Assembly (NCBI GenBank): GCA_007449985.2
Contig: VIIQ02000020.1
Coordinates: forward strand, 310,001-374,000
Source: Desmodesmus armatus
Taxonomy: Eukaryota; Chlorophyta; Chlorophyceae; Sphaeropleales; Scenedesmaceae
Length of the DNA stretch: 64,000 nt
Direction: 5' to 3'
The translations under genes and the position numbers were made by a program. Below, one piece after another: positions 14,334 through 25,734 of this stretch (position 1 is the stretch's first letter; each line of letters starts with the position of its first letter). The notes beneath the pieces are model-generated. The model was given only the letters and a program-made list of their open reading frames with translations. It was not told the origin of the DNA and made no database searches.

Positions 14334-14507
14334 AAGACAACCTTCGCGAGGCTTGCCTGGCGTGGACCGGCACGGTGGCTCAGAACCGCTGATAGGATCA
14401 GCACTGACGGTGCAGCTACTGACTAACAATTTCTGGCTGGCGGAACAGGCCAGCAGTAAGACAACCTTCGGTGAGGTGCCTGCGTGAGACTGGCACGGTT
14501 GGCACAG
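14334..14507. repeat. Pair of ~50-bp direct repeats
   Basis: 14334-14382 and 14457-14507 both start AAGACAACCTTCG and continue through GGCACGG with several differences. They are 123 bp apart in the spacer. Confidence 0.6.
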
Positions 14508-16053
14508 CTACGCGTAGAATTGCTCTCGGATGGGACGTCAAGAAGCAAGGTGGGCTGGTACCACGTTACAGAGACGACAGACACAGATCAACAGTGACTA
14601 CTGCAAGCAGCTACCGCGCACGTGTGTGACAACGGCAGGTATAAAACCAACAGAGAGCATCCACAAACTCCGGCCAGTGCTTGACAGCGCTGGCCGAGCA
14701 TAAGAACGTGCGGCAATCTCCAACAGAAGACCTAAACCGCAACCTGACGGATAGACTGGAGACAGCATTCATGCAGAAACCAACATGAAATATGGTGCAA
14801 CTGCATGCAAGCTGTACACAGTTGCACATCACACTGGCTTGCTGCTCCTTCACCACAGCTGGTCAAACTGCTCACAGCTGCTACTTGACTGGACCCATAA
14901 GTCATGCACACAGGACAAGGCAGCAAGTCATGCAAACATGCTCAGTCACAAGGTGCTGAGCCACAAGTGTTGCTATTTCGGCAACATGCATGTATTCGAC
15001 ATGACAGCCTGACCGCTAGGCCAGCAGTGCAGTGCATTAAGTGCTATTCAACAGGCATGCATTGCAACGCGCACAACTTCAAACACCAATGATGCCACAA
15101 CTAGGCTCAGGACCGACGATGCAGAGGCATTGAGGTGAGGCTGTTGCCAAAGCCACCCACATGATTCATGCTATGCTGGTGGTGACCACCACAGCAGCAG
15201 TCTGAGCACCGCTCATGACTACAAGGCACTGTACGCCTGTGCTAATCCATTGACCCTGCACCAATCACCAGACGCTCCCATGCGGTGGCTTGTTGTAACA
15301 CTGAATGGTGGTTCATCAGCGCAGTGTGGCAGATGCACCACTGCTTGGCATGGATGTGCAAGCATACACGCAAACACCACAGGGACAAAGCACCAAGGGA
15401 GCCCAACCCAAATGGCACCAGCACTGCAAGATCCCTGGTGTGCCCGGGCAGTTGCAAATGCTCAGAGCCCAACTCAACACCAACAGAGCATTGGAAGGCT
15501 CCGTTGATCCCTTGCTGCCCACTACGCATGCCTGGGTGAGCCAACCGATGCCACATAACAGACCAAACACCGCCACCAGGATCAAGCGCCACTCACGCCC
15601 GAAACAAGCCGACCTGGTATTCTGGCAGACTAAACTCAACTCGGTCTGCTCTGGACCACAGTGAAAATGAATGCATTGTGTTGGCTGGCTGATGTCTTCA
15701 ATCATCATGCACCAGCCGCCCAGTCCAAAATAACATGCGCAATGGTGCAAGTACACGGTAGGAGCAACACCTGGAACAAGCAACTAACAACCACCCCAGC
15801 AATCCATGGCCCTGCCCAGGCTGCAAGTTCACCAGCCAGCGCAGCACTGTGCCACTGACACAGATGTTGTACCCCACACGCATCTCCATAATCACAACTG
15901 CGCCAAGGCAGTTTGATATAGTGCTGGTCTCAGCAAACTTTGTCTCTTCTGACCCATTGTGCTATGACTGATGTGCTGTGACCATAGCAGTACACTCACG
16001 TGAGGAAATCTGAGCCCGTGCAATGGTGCAGTCCGCACAGAAATGTCACCAGC

Positions 16054-19000
16054 ATAGCGTGGTCCGCAACAGCAACACACAAGATGTGCTGGTTCAGTCT
16101 CTTTCATATCTCAAACAGTGCACAATGTGTCACACATCCAGAACAAGCCATCAATCCACACATCACACCAAGCGCCGCATGCAGCCCGCAGGCACAGTGA
16201 GTGATGTTTCTTAGCCAGGGTGTGAGCCACCAATTTGGCATCTGCCGTGGCTGCAAATCAGCCATGAGCTGCTTGACTGCTTTCAAACATCCACTGAACA
16301 CACACACACACACACATGCACATGGGTGTGGCTGTTGGTGCCAACACACAAAGCAGAGAGTGCACCATGCACGCCTGCACACCGTCACATCATGTCATTG
16401 AGCGCGTCGCCCAATGAGCCTGCGGTAGGGCCAGCAGCTGCCTGTGCTCAAACACCCAGCCATTGCAGTGCGCGTGTGGTGCAGATCAGCCAAAACCCAT
16501 GTTCTGCAGGTCCATCAGCATGCTGTGTGTGCTTGGAGGATACATGCACTGCCAGCTGCCGGTGCTGCTCGGCCGCTGCTGCAGCTCTTGAGCCACAGTC
16601 AGCGAGCCTCCTGCAGACACGAGGCCGGGGCCTGCACTGTCCAGCACACCAACCTGCACCAGTCCTGCAGGTGGCGGTGCACTGAGTGCCTGCAGGGAGA
16701 TCACACCCTGCACCGGCTGCTGCTGCTGTTGCAGGACGTACCCGCCATCCAGCACGAATGCCTGGGCAGGGAGGGAGCTGATTCCTGCAGGTGCAATGGT
16801 TGCTGCAGGCAGCTCAATCTGCAGCACCTGCCCAGCAGCCATGGCAGCGCTGGCGCTGTTGACCACGGTGGGGTCAGGGACCTGTACCCAGTGTGTTGGC
16901 TGGCTGCTGCCAGGCATGTTGCACTGCAGCACCTGCTGGTTGCTGCCAGGCTTGTTGCACTGCAGCACCTGCTGGGTGTTGCCTGGCATGCTGTACTGCA
17001 GCACCTGCTGAGGCTGGGGCTGAGGGGCCTGCTGCGCCTGCAGCACAACTGCGCCCTGCACGCCGCCTACTGACACCACTGGCAGACCTGCGTTCGATAC
17101 AGGTAGGGTGACGGTGGCGTATAACCAGCCACAGCACTGCCGCTTGTGCCCTGCCCTGTCTGCAGCAGCACCACCTGCGGCTGTGGCTGCTGCTGCTGCT
17201 GCGGCGGGCAGCTGCTGCACGTATTGTGCAGGGTGCACTGCAGGATTGAAGTTGGGTGTCCTGGGTGTGCCGCAGGCTGGCAGGGTATTGACCACGATGA
17301 CTTGCTGTGGCTGTGGCGACTGCTGCGGTGTTGGCACCATGCCCGGTGGCACCTGCATGCCAGCCCAATCTGAGGCAGACTGGCCAGGGCAGCCTGTGCT
17401 TGTGGAGGGGAGCAGGCCCCCTCCTGTTGGGTGCTGTCCCTGCCCTTGCGCCTGCGCCTGGCGCTGCTGGTAGCGGTTGCCCCTGTTGAGCATGGCACCT
17501 GAGGACCAGCAGGCCTCTGGGGGCGGCAAGCTGGGATCCAGGGGCTGCGCATGCAGGAGAAACACACAGGCAGCAGCACAGGCAGCAACAGCATCAGCAC
17601 AGGCAGTGCGCCAGCAACCTGCAGTATTTGACTGGCAACTGCACATGCTGCGATACAGGTCAGCACAGCTGAGGGGGACAACAGAAAGGAAACCCCCAGC
17701 ACACAGAGTCAGCACAGCTGAGGACCTGCAGGAAAGTAGGCACGCAGGACAGGCTGTATAGAACCCTCACCTTCAGGTCAGACATAGAGTGTGCGTAAAA
17801 GCACACGGAGCGGATGCACTTGGCGCCAAACTGGCACAGTTCTGTCTTGAAGCGCTGAGGGTGAAGCCAGTACCTACGTGTGGCATCAGCACGACCACCT
17901 TGAGCAACAATTCTTGTTGCAGAAACGCGGCTGGTGGGTGTTTGCTGCCTGTGAGCACTGCTGATGTGAAAGTCTCTAGTTGTATCTGTGTGTTGCACAT
18001 GTGGCATAATTGTGTGCTGCTGGTGCCTACTTTTGCCCATGGCAGGCATGGTCTGCAGCTTATGACCAACCATGCAGCTGCAAAGCAAGTGACAGCCCCT
18101 GTCAGACGCCTGTTCCACACACTGGTTGCATGCAGGCCGACATGCAGGAAAGACCAGGCCTGCAGGAGAGGGAAGTGTGCTGCCAATCAGACACCTACTC
18201 AAACATGTTGTGGGCGTGGGTGCACCTGTCTCCCAGCGGGCAGTTCTCACACTGCAAGACAGCATGCAAACAATATGTCAGCACACGCTAGATCGCAACA
18301 AGGCTTGACTGGCTGCCGAGACCCATGCAGGCTCAGCTCTGTGCCGGCACGCTGCACAGAAGCCATGATATGCTGCTGGCATGCTATGTTATACTCCTGC
18401 GACAGCTGGTTCTGGAACCAAAGGGTGGTGCATCAGCTTGTGCTGAGCTGCTGCAAGCCAACTGCCACGGCCAGCACACCTGCTTGGCATAGTGGCAGGC
18501 GATGGGCAGATGTGGGTGCTGGCCCAGATTGCGCCTAGCTGCACGCTCGCCCACATGTTTGCAAGGGCAGCTAGCCCAGTCGTCTGCAAACACGGGCAGC
18601 ACAGCGAGAGATTGGGTTTGAACAGCTGCTTCTGCTATACTGCCTCATGCTGCAGCGGGGGGGGGGGGGGGGCTGTAAGTGTTCCAGGGCCGCAGGCAGC
18701 AGCACGAGGCTGGCCAAAGTTTTGCATGTCAGCTCTAGCCCAGGTACGACTTACGTGCATATCTCCTGCTGCAAGGCACCACCTGCACAGACAGACACAA
18801 GTGCGCACACACGGCCCCAAGGTCAAGGCAGTTGCACCCATCCGTGCATGGCGGTTGACTGCAGAATTGTGCAGTCTGCAGACCAGAGACCTGTGCGGCT
18901 GCAGGAAGCTGCAAAACGTGAGCTTGAGGTACAGCTTGGCAGGCCACTGAGGCCCAACAGGGCAAGCACTGGCTCACATACTGATCTGGTACAGGACCTG

Positions 19001-19226
19001 CAGCTGCTGCAATGCAACTGAACTGAGCTGTACAGCAAGAGATAGCATGCTCGCGCCTGCACGGCAGCTGCCCTGAGAATAATGAGAATTAGTGACTATC
19101 GCTTACCTTGTAGTAGGTCATCATGTAGTCGTCCGTTGGGCGTCCATCCTGCGGTGTCAAAGTTCATCACGTTGTGGTCGACGGAGCCAACGTTACTGGC
19201 ACTGGTCAGACGTCCCATGCAAGCCG
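16054..19226. repeat. Duplicated segment, copy B (TZF gene)
   Basis: Direct-orientation counterpart of 655-3990, carrying the second zinc-finger gene with introns and flanks. It includes a CA microsatellite (near 16300) and a poly-G run (near 18658) that copy A lacks. Confidence 0.85.
16486..19148 (-). CDS. RR-type tandem CCCH zinc-finger protein, copy B
   Basis: The exons mirror copy A: 19107-19148, 18755-18782 (28 nt), 18480-18583, 18199-18251, 17771-17873 and 16486-17544, with matching phases (1389 nt, at least 462 aa). The first exon encodes RPTDDYMMTYYK, like the TDEFRMYxFK block that precedes the RR module in plant TZF proteins. All zinc ligands are present: C-X5-H-X4-C-X3-H, then C-X8-C-X5-C-X3-H, a 16-residue linker, and C-X5-C-X4-C-X3-H (CQFGAKC...CFYAH). 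The Gln-rich tail has three QQVLQ units where copy A has two. mRNA binding is inferred from the family. Upstream of 19148 another frame stays open (SASNVGSVDHNVMNFDTA), so the first exon could be longer with a shift, or an intron ends at 19149. Confidence 0.88.
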
Positions 19227-20334
19227 TAAGCGGGGTTTGGCACACCTGGCTTCCTAAATCGTCCAACAGTGGAGGGCCCTGGATGTTTGGTTCGCTTTCG
19301 TTTCCTCCAGGTCTAGCCATCGCTGATTCAGGGCAGGTTGGTGCTTGTTACAATGACACAACCAAAGAGACCCGGCTCTCAATGTGGAGTAAGGTTGGGC
19401 AAATGACGGGCAAGCCCTGGATGTTGAGTAACCAACACCCATGGCTACCAAAGAGGTGGCCTGCTGGTCACTCAGTAGCCAGCAGGTCCCTTGCACACCC
19501 CTTGCAACAATAACGAAAACTGGCTTGATGATCCAGGCTAGAAAATGCTTGCTGCAAATCAGCCACAAACCCCCATATGTAGTCAAGCAGAGTCAAAACT
19601 TCATGTCACAAAACCACACGCCTGGCAGCCCTCATCATGCTGCCTGCCAAATCATACACCGTGTCCCTGGCCCCAAATCCCGTCCGCACAAAGTGTGCCT
19701 TTGAGCTGTCGGAATGCACATGGCTAAGCTTGGAGGCTCCACAGTGTCCGTACGGAAGCCGTGGGACCCTCTATGCCCTTGATTTTGCTCTCCTGTGGGG
19801 GCCCAGCTTAAAATCGCCTGGAGTTATCTTATGGTTGTTTGGGAGGGGCGGCAGGCTTAAGGCCGTGAAATGAACGTATGTAACGGGTAAGAGCAGCAGG
19901 GTTTACTGGTCCAACAAAAAACTTCACCTTTCACCATTGGGTGGCGTCGGTGTACGTGTTGAAGCTTTCTTGCATGCACGCCGAATCGAAGCTCGTCACC
20001 GCTGACCATGTGAGGGCATATGTCTGTTCTGTCTGGTAACTCCAACTGCATGTGATTTTGCCATGTTGTTGACAGCTGCTCCATTGAGTGCCTCAATCTG
20101 TCCTTTCTCGTGACTGGTCCGTTTAGCCTGTTGCACAGCAACTTGGATGCTGGGCACAGCCTGCAGACTGCATCGTGCTGCCACCACCGTGCCCGGTGCC
20201 CGTGGCACGCCTGCTGCACCCATGGCTGACTGTTCGTTGTGCTTTAGCTATTTTGCGGCATTTTGTTTCACTTAAATGCATTCCCACAAGTTTTGAACAG
20301 CACACCTGCAGCGCCTGGCTGAGGCAGTCCGCAC
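19227..20334. other. No gene recognised
   Basis: Between the second zinc-finger gene and the transposon only short frames occur, the longest being a 120-codon minus frame at 19857-20219 with no familiar motif. It may contain the missing 5' exon and promoter of zinc-finger copy B, which is transcribed leftward. Confidence 0.4.
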
Positions 20335-20342
20335 AGGTTGAG

Positions 20343-21344
20343 AAGGGGGTGTTGACTCTCCTAACTCCCTGTCACACCCCATGTAGCGGAGGGGTAACTG
20401 GTGGGAGTTAGTGATTCTGCTTGCACAGCTGTGATGTACGTGGTCTGAAAGGGCCAAAGCGACGTAGTGGAAATTTTACCTCCCGTAAGCTCCCAACTTC
20501 CATGATTACTGGCCCCTCAAGCCATTTTTAGCTCCCAACTCCCCCCAAAAAGACCCTGTTCAGGGAGTTAGTGGGAGTTAGGCACCCAATCAAGGGAGTT
20601 AGCATTGGCATGTCACAAGGGTTATTTCCCACCATTTTTTGGGCCCAGTTTCAACCAGCTATCGTCCAAACCAATGGCAAGTCCCCACACACCAAGGCAA
20701 GGCATGGGACGCAGCAGGGGGTGGGCAGCGGCTGACCAGCAGGCAGCGGCATGCACACCAGCAGACGGCACAGCAGGGCGGGAGGCACCCACAGAGCGGG
20801 CGGCAGCAGCAGGGCAGGGGGCAACAGCAGCAGCCAGTCATGAGCACCAGTGGGCGCCAGATCAGGCCATCAGGTTGGCAGACTAGCAAAGGTGTGTTTG
20901 CGTCAGCGTGTTTTGGGGCGGGTGGGGGTGGGGGAGGCCTGCAGTTCTGCTGCAGTTTGAGGCCAGGCATGCACATCCTGTGCAGGTGCAACAGCCCACG
21001 GCGGAGCCTGGGGCCCCTGGGTCCTTACAGGTGCACATCCTGTGTTCTGAGCAGCCAACTCCCCTGACTCCCTGGCCAAAACCCCTAACTCCCTATTCAT
21101 GCCTTGCTCCTAACTCCCACTAGCTCCCAACTTCCTTGATTTTTGGCCTTCAAGCCATTTTAAGCTCCCAACTCCCACAAAATTCCTCATTTTTATAATA
21201 TTTGGGAGTTGGTGGGAGTTAGTGTGCACATAGCCCTGTGAGGCTTAGTACAACCTATCTGTCATTTTACTTTTACTAACTCCCTCCATTTACCCCTCTG
21301 CTACATGGGGTGTGACAGGGAGTTAGGGGAGTCAACACCCCCTT
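20343..21344. mobile_element. Non-autonomous DNA transposon, hAT-like
   Basis: The two ends are inverted repeats of about 70 bp with four mismatches, each starting AAGGGGGTGTTGACTC. The element is flanked by identical 8-bp direct repeats AGGTTGAG at 20335-20342 and 21345-21352, a target-site duplication. Eight bases fits hAT (also P) transposons. Subterminal direct repeats rich in AGCTCCCAACT occur at about 20484-20545 and 21123-21180. The 1002-bp body encodes no transposase that I can see. Its middle (about 20640-21060) is GC-rich, CAG-rich DNA unlike the ends and might be captured host sequence. The clean duplication shows one insertion event without later rearrangement. Confidence 0.88.
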
Positions 21345-21740
21345 AGGTTGAGCTGGCCCAGTGGGGTGCGCCGTGGCCAGCATCTACTATTCAGACAGGT
21401 GGCAGCCTGCATGGTCAGTGGTTGACCATGGTACGGTAGGGCGCAAAATCTACGACATGCTGCATGACCCTGCTGTCCAGTTGAATCAGCAGGGCTTGGG
21501 GCAGCAGTAGCAGGGGCAGGGCAACAGAGCTGGGTCCATGGCCAGGGGCAGCACTGCACCCACTTTGCACAGCAGCTGCCTTGCAACACTATTACGTGCG
21601 CTTTCAATCCTAAAATAAAAAAAACACTCTCACATAACGCAGCTGGCGCCAGGACTGCACGAGCTTCCCTCCGACGCATGAGATCACTGGGGGAGGGTGC
21701 TGCTCGAGGTGTGTTCATACCCTTTCGTGGTGCAAACGCA

Positions 21741-22052
21741 GTGGTTGTACAGACAATGTGGGACAATGTGTGCTGCCTGGTCGCTGGTACTTCCCACATT
21801 GTCTGTACAACCACCAGCCTGGCAGGTGTTGACACCACCACTCCCACACTCAGTGACTGACAGCAGTGACTGCACCTGTCACCCTTTGCACGCCACACCT
21901 ATACTTGCATGCAGCGTGTATATCTCGAGCTTGATGAGCCTTGAAGAAGGCAAAACTAGTCGGCTACTGTAAATTCGTTCACCACACATGCACAATACCA
22001 TACGCATGCGGCCTGGGTGGCTGGTACTTCCCACATTGTCTGTACAACCAAC
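21741..22052. repeat. Inverted-repeat cluster, possible MITE ends
   Basis: A perfect 23-bp inverted repeat occupies 21741-21763 and 21792-21814, with core TTGTACAGACAATGTGGGA. A ~40-bp stretch containing the right arm recurs in the same orientation at about 22011-22050. The left arm with the third copy would delimit an element of about 310 bp, and the left arm with the second copy a 74-bp hairpin. No target duplication was identified. Confidence 0.65.
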
Positions 22053-22320
22053 TTTCTTAATGTTCTTGTCGGTCGTGGCCGAAACTAGGCCGAAACTCAA
22101 GTGGTGCGAGAATAACAGGTTGGCCTCAACGGCCTGAGGTACATGACGTTGGTCTCGATAGCTATATCTGTAACATTCCGTGTGAGTTGTGGTAGTGGAT
22201 CGTGTACAGCCCTTAGCTGCTGGTGTCCTGGGTCAGGTGTCGTCAGGTGACGCAATCAGTCAGCGGTGACTCAGTCCGTGTCCAAGGAGAGGCCGAAACG
22301 AGAATGCGAGCACGACGCAT

Positions 22321-23628
22321 ATGCACAACATAGGTTACGAAAGGTTTGATGGACAGGATAGCGGCACCAGCAGAGCCCTGCTCAGTACGACAGAGCTCAA
22401 GATGGTGGGATCAGCAGACCTGCTAGACAGCCTCGCTGCCTTGACCTACTGGCAGGCAGGCTGCTGCGTGGGACTGCTTCAGGGCTACGCATACGCAGCA
22501 GCAGAGGCTTGCCACGTCCTCGGGCTTACTGATGCAGAGCAGCAACTCAGGTGGCTCCTCCCCCACCCACAGGTGAGCATAACCCTAGTCTTGTACAGTT
22601 TGCCTGCGCACATATGAACACTGAGGTGACCATCATCCGAATTGAGTGCCTACTAGGCGACAGCAGACCATAAAGTGCATTGCTGCCCCTGCACATGCCC
22701 CCCCCCCTCCTTGCCAACCGCCAACTGTCCTCGACAGGGAGTCAACACTGCTATCGGGGAAGACAGCAGCAGGGGGTCCGACAACGCCACCCTCATGAAC
22801 AGCACCTCCCGGTCAACGCCAGTCAAAGGTGGGAGCATACAGGGCTTACCCCTTACTGTTGGGTCCGCAGGCGCAGCCAGGGGAGGCATAATACCAGCGC
22901 TGCATGCATTCGTGCATTAGGACCACCCCTCCCCCCATCGAAACGTACCAATGATACCCAAAGCATTGCTGGCTGCTGCCGCATCAGCACTGCACAGTGC
23001 TGCGCAGCAAGCAGCATTCATGCATTGAGGTCTGCACCGCTCTGCCTAGGGAGCCAACCGCTGTCGCTACTGTGCTTGGTGCTGGCGGCAGCAAACACTC
23101 TGTAGCCCAGCATTCGTGTCAGGGAGTTCACCACACTTCCTTTTTGTCCCCATCTCCCACCCTACGGCATGAGGCGCTGATCACAAAAATTTCAAATCCT
23201 CCTTAGCACTCCTTCCAGGTCACCACACAGCCTGCATCCCCAATGCCCAACCCACTCAGGACTTGCATGCATTGTCCAAAATGGCATTCCCTGCCAGGAC
23301 CACTTGAGCTGGGACATACACCAAGGAGGTACTTTGGTCATTGGACACACCATGATTCCACAAAGTGCCAAAGGTGTGGCTTAGTAACCTCTTTACGTTG
23401 GTAACCTATTTACCGTATGCTCTGCAGGCCCCACCCCTCTGCCTATGCCTGCTACATGGCCTGCAACACCTCCACCAGCAACACCAGCAGCAGCAGCAAT
23501 AGCACCAGCAGCACCACCACAGGCAGCAGCAGCAGCGGTTCCAACAGCGACAGCAACGCCGCTGCCGCTGCCAGCAGCAACAACAGGTGCTGCATATCTT
23601 GCCGCCGGCACAACCTATGCTGGTGTTC

Positions 23629-23665
<37 letters not shown>

Positions 23666-24014
23666 GCCAGCAGCAGCTGCAGCAGCAGCAGCAGCAGCAG
23701 TGCCGCTGCCAGCAGCCACAGCACCCTCTCTGCAGCACTGGCATGAAAATGCAGGGCTACAGACAGCAGCAGCAGCAGCAGCAGCACGGACAGTACCTGA
23801 TGCCCTTGGTGCACCTTCTGCACTCCCTTTGCTGCTGATTCCCTCTCTGCCACCAACTGACAGCACAGCAGCAGCACTAGCAGGAGTGGAACCTGTGCCA
23901 GCAGCAGCAGCAGCAGCACTAGGCCCCTCAGCAGGGGTTGAGTTTATACCTCTGACAGGAGAGCTAGAGCCCCCACGCTTCAAACAGATCCCTGCACATG
24001 AAATGCACTCAGAA

Positions 24015-24045
<31 letters not shown>

Positions 24046-24618
24046 TCCCTGATGCTGACTCAGCACTTGAGCAGCAACTGCAGCAGCAGCAGCAGCAGCA
24101 GGAGGAGGAGGAGGAGGGTGTGGCAGGTGTGAGTGAGGCATTGGCAGAGCTTTTGGAGCACCGGCTGTCCAGCCATGCCTTGGACAACATCTCCCCCACC
24201 ACCACTGCCACCACGTTGGCGTCCTTTGCACACCTCGACGAGGAGGGGGAGGAGGGGGAGGAGTTCCTTACTGGCAGCTCTGGAGTGGATGTGGGAGTGG
24301 GACCGGTGAGATGGGTACATATTTGGGGGGGGGGAAAGGGCCACGGCATTCTACCCTAGGACCCAATCAAGGGGTGTTTGAAGGGGGTTACACCCAGCAC
24401 GAGCATCCGATAAGGCTTATGCTGCTTATTACCAACTTAGCAGAGCTGGCCTTCTATCTGCCCATACTGTTCTCCCTGGCCTCTGCTGGGACGGTCAACC
24501 CGGATCCCACCTTTATGGTACTGTCGTCATTCCATGTGCCATTTGAGGGAGAGCTCAACATCGCCATCACCGGCAACACAGGCTTGCTTTGCTACACAGC
24601 AACTGTCTCTCGGCACTC

Positions 24619-24649
<31 letters not shown>

Positions 24650-25478
24650 CGGCAACTTCCAGTTCAAAACTTCCATTCGCTGCTGTACCACAGTTGGAGC
24701 CAGTCGAGGGAGAGCTTGACATCGCCATCACCAACAGCACAGGCAGCACCCTGCTGCCTTCAGACCCCCTCACTCCAGACGGCGGGCTGGCAGCAACAGC
24801 AGCAGCCGCCGCTGCTGCCGTCGCTGCTGCCACTGGCGTCGATACTACTGCACCGCTTGACAGCAACAGTAGTGCTGACAGGCTAGGCAGCAGCAGCACA
24901 GACGCGATTGGGGCCAAAACTACCAACAGCAAACCCACAAGCAGCAGCAGCAGCACCCAGCTGCGCTTGATTCCCACAGTCACCACCGGCAGTAGCAGCC
25001 CTTTCTCCACAGCAGCAGGGGGCATCGGTGCTCCCCGTATCGTCACTAATGCTGTTAGTAACAGTGTTGCTAACACCCCAGTGGGTCTGGTGCAGCCCGG
25101 CAGCCCCCGGCCAGAGTACAGAGTGGGCCTGCCTGCACAGAGGTTTGTTGCAACCACCACACCGCCCCTGTCAAGGGCTGGCAGCAGTGGCAGCAATGGC
25201 GGCAGCAGTGGCAGCAGTGGCGGCAGCACCCCCAATGTAAGTTCACAGTTCAACGCATGTTTTGTGCGGCAAACTTCGCAGCCGTCGGCGGCAGATGCTG
25301 GCCCACGAGCAGTAGCAGCAGCAGCAACAGGGGTTGCGCAAGGTGCTGTGAAACCCAGCAAGGGAGTAACCTTTGCAGAGCCGGTCGGCAGCAGCAGCAG
25401 CAGCGGCGGCGGCACTGCTGCTCCTGTCCACAGGGGGTTGGCGGCTCCTGGGGCTGGTGGGAGCTCAGCAGCAGCAAA

Positions 25479-25514
<36 letters not shown>

Positions 25515-25578
25515 TGCTAGCGCGGATGGTGATCAGAAGAAGCGTGGAAAGGGGCTGTTTGGCAGGTGGAGGCGTTGA
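22321..25578 (+). CDS. Low-complexity protein of unknown function, four exons
   Basis: Four exons join in phase: 22321-22572, 22738-22828, 23428-24305 and 24694-25578 (2106 nt, 701 aa). The first ~84 residues are ordinary sequence (LDSLAALTYWQAGCCVGLLQ) ending at a GTGAGC donor. Exon 3 encodes poly-Ala and poly-Gln runs, then an acidic stretch (about EEEEEGVAGVSEALAELLEH) ending in DEEGEEGEE. Exon 4 is Ser/Thr/Ala-rich and ends in a basic tail, KKRGKGLFGRWRR. I recognise no domain and assign no function. The start is the first ATG of the open first exon; earlier exons are possible. The intron before exon 4 holds a degenerate copy of the start of exon 4. A TGTAA at 25730 could be the poly(A) signal. 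Confidence 0.68.
24530..24592 (+). pseudogene. Relic copy of the start of exon 4
   Basis: The frame reads PFEGELNIAITGNTG, and exon 4 reads PVEGELDIAITNSTG (24700-24750). The DNA match covers about 45 bp, at a spacing of about 165 bp. The copy lacks a matching acceptor and is followed by a poly-C/CA tract, so it looks like an intronic remnant of a local duplication. Confidence 0.6.
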
Positions 25579-25729
25579 ATGCAACACCAATGCTTGCAGC
25601 GGGTGCAGCCTACATGCGTGGACGGTTGTGTTGCTAGTTGAGATGGGCCCCAGCCAGTGCAGTTCTAGTGACAGTCTGCAGTGAAATGTGTGTGAAGACT
25701 TGGGCAGACTCCTGCAGCAGCAGCAGCAG

Positions 25730-25734
25730 TGTAA
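25730..25734 (+). terminator. Possible poly(A) signal TGTAA
   Basis: TGTAA is the common poly(A) signal of chlorophycean algae. This one lies 152 bases after the stop at 25578. A five-base motif is weak evidence on its own. Confidence 0.35.

Larger units (their letters stand above)
3991..16053. other. 12 kb spacer between the TZF copies, no supported gene
   Basis: Open frames are short and overlapping. The longest, on the minus strand at 13305-13949, is 214 codons with no motif I recognise. The DNA is CA/TG-rich with scattered small duplications, poly-C runs (near 10363 and 11753) and short inverted repeats. A minus-strand WHRLAHPG at about 15555 faintly recalls the pre-integrase motif of Ty1/copia elements, but no other domain follows. 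It is most likely intergenic DNA with decayed mobile elements; genes with tiny exons cannot be excluded. Confidence 0.4.

Noticed and set aside
15242..15592. Possible Ty1/copia pre-integrase motif (WHRLAHPG)
   Set aside because: Only one short match. The zinc-binding residues and an integrase core do not follow in any frame.
24567..25415. 282-codon minus-strand frame
   Set aside because: Antisense to the in-phase exon 4 of the plus-strand gene and explained by CAG-type triplets.
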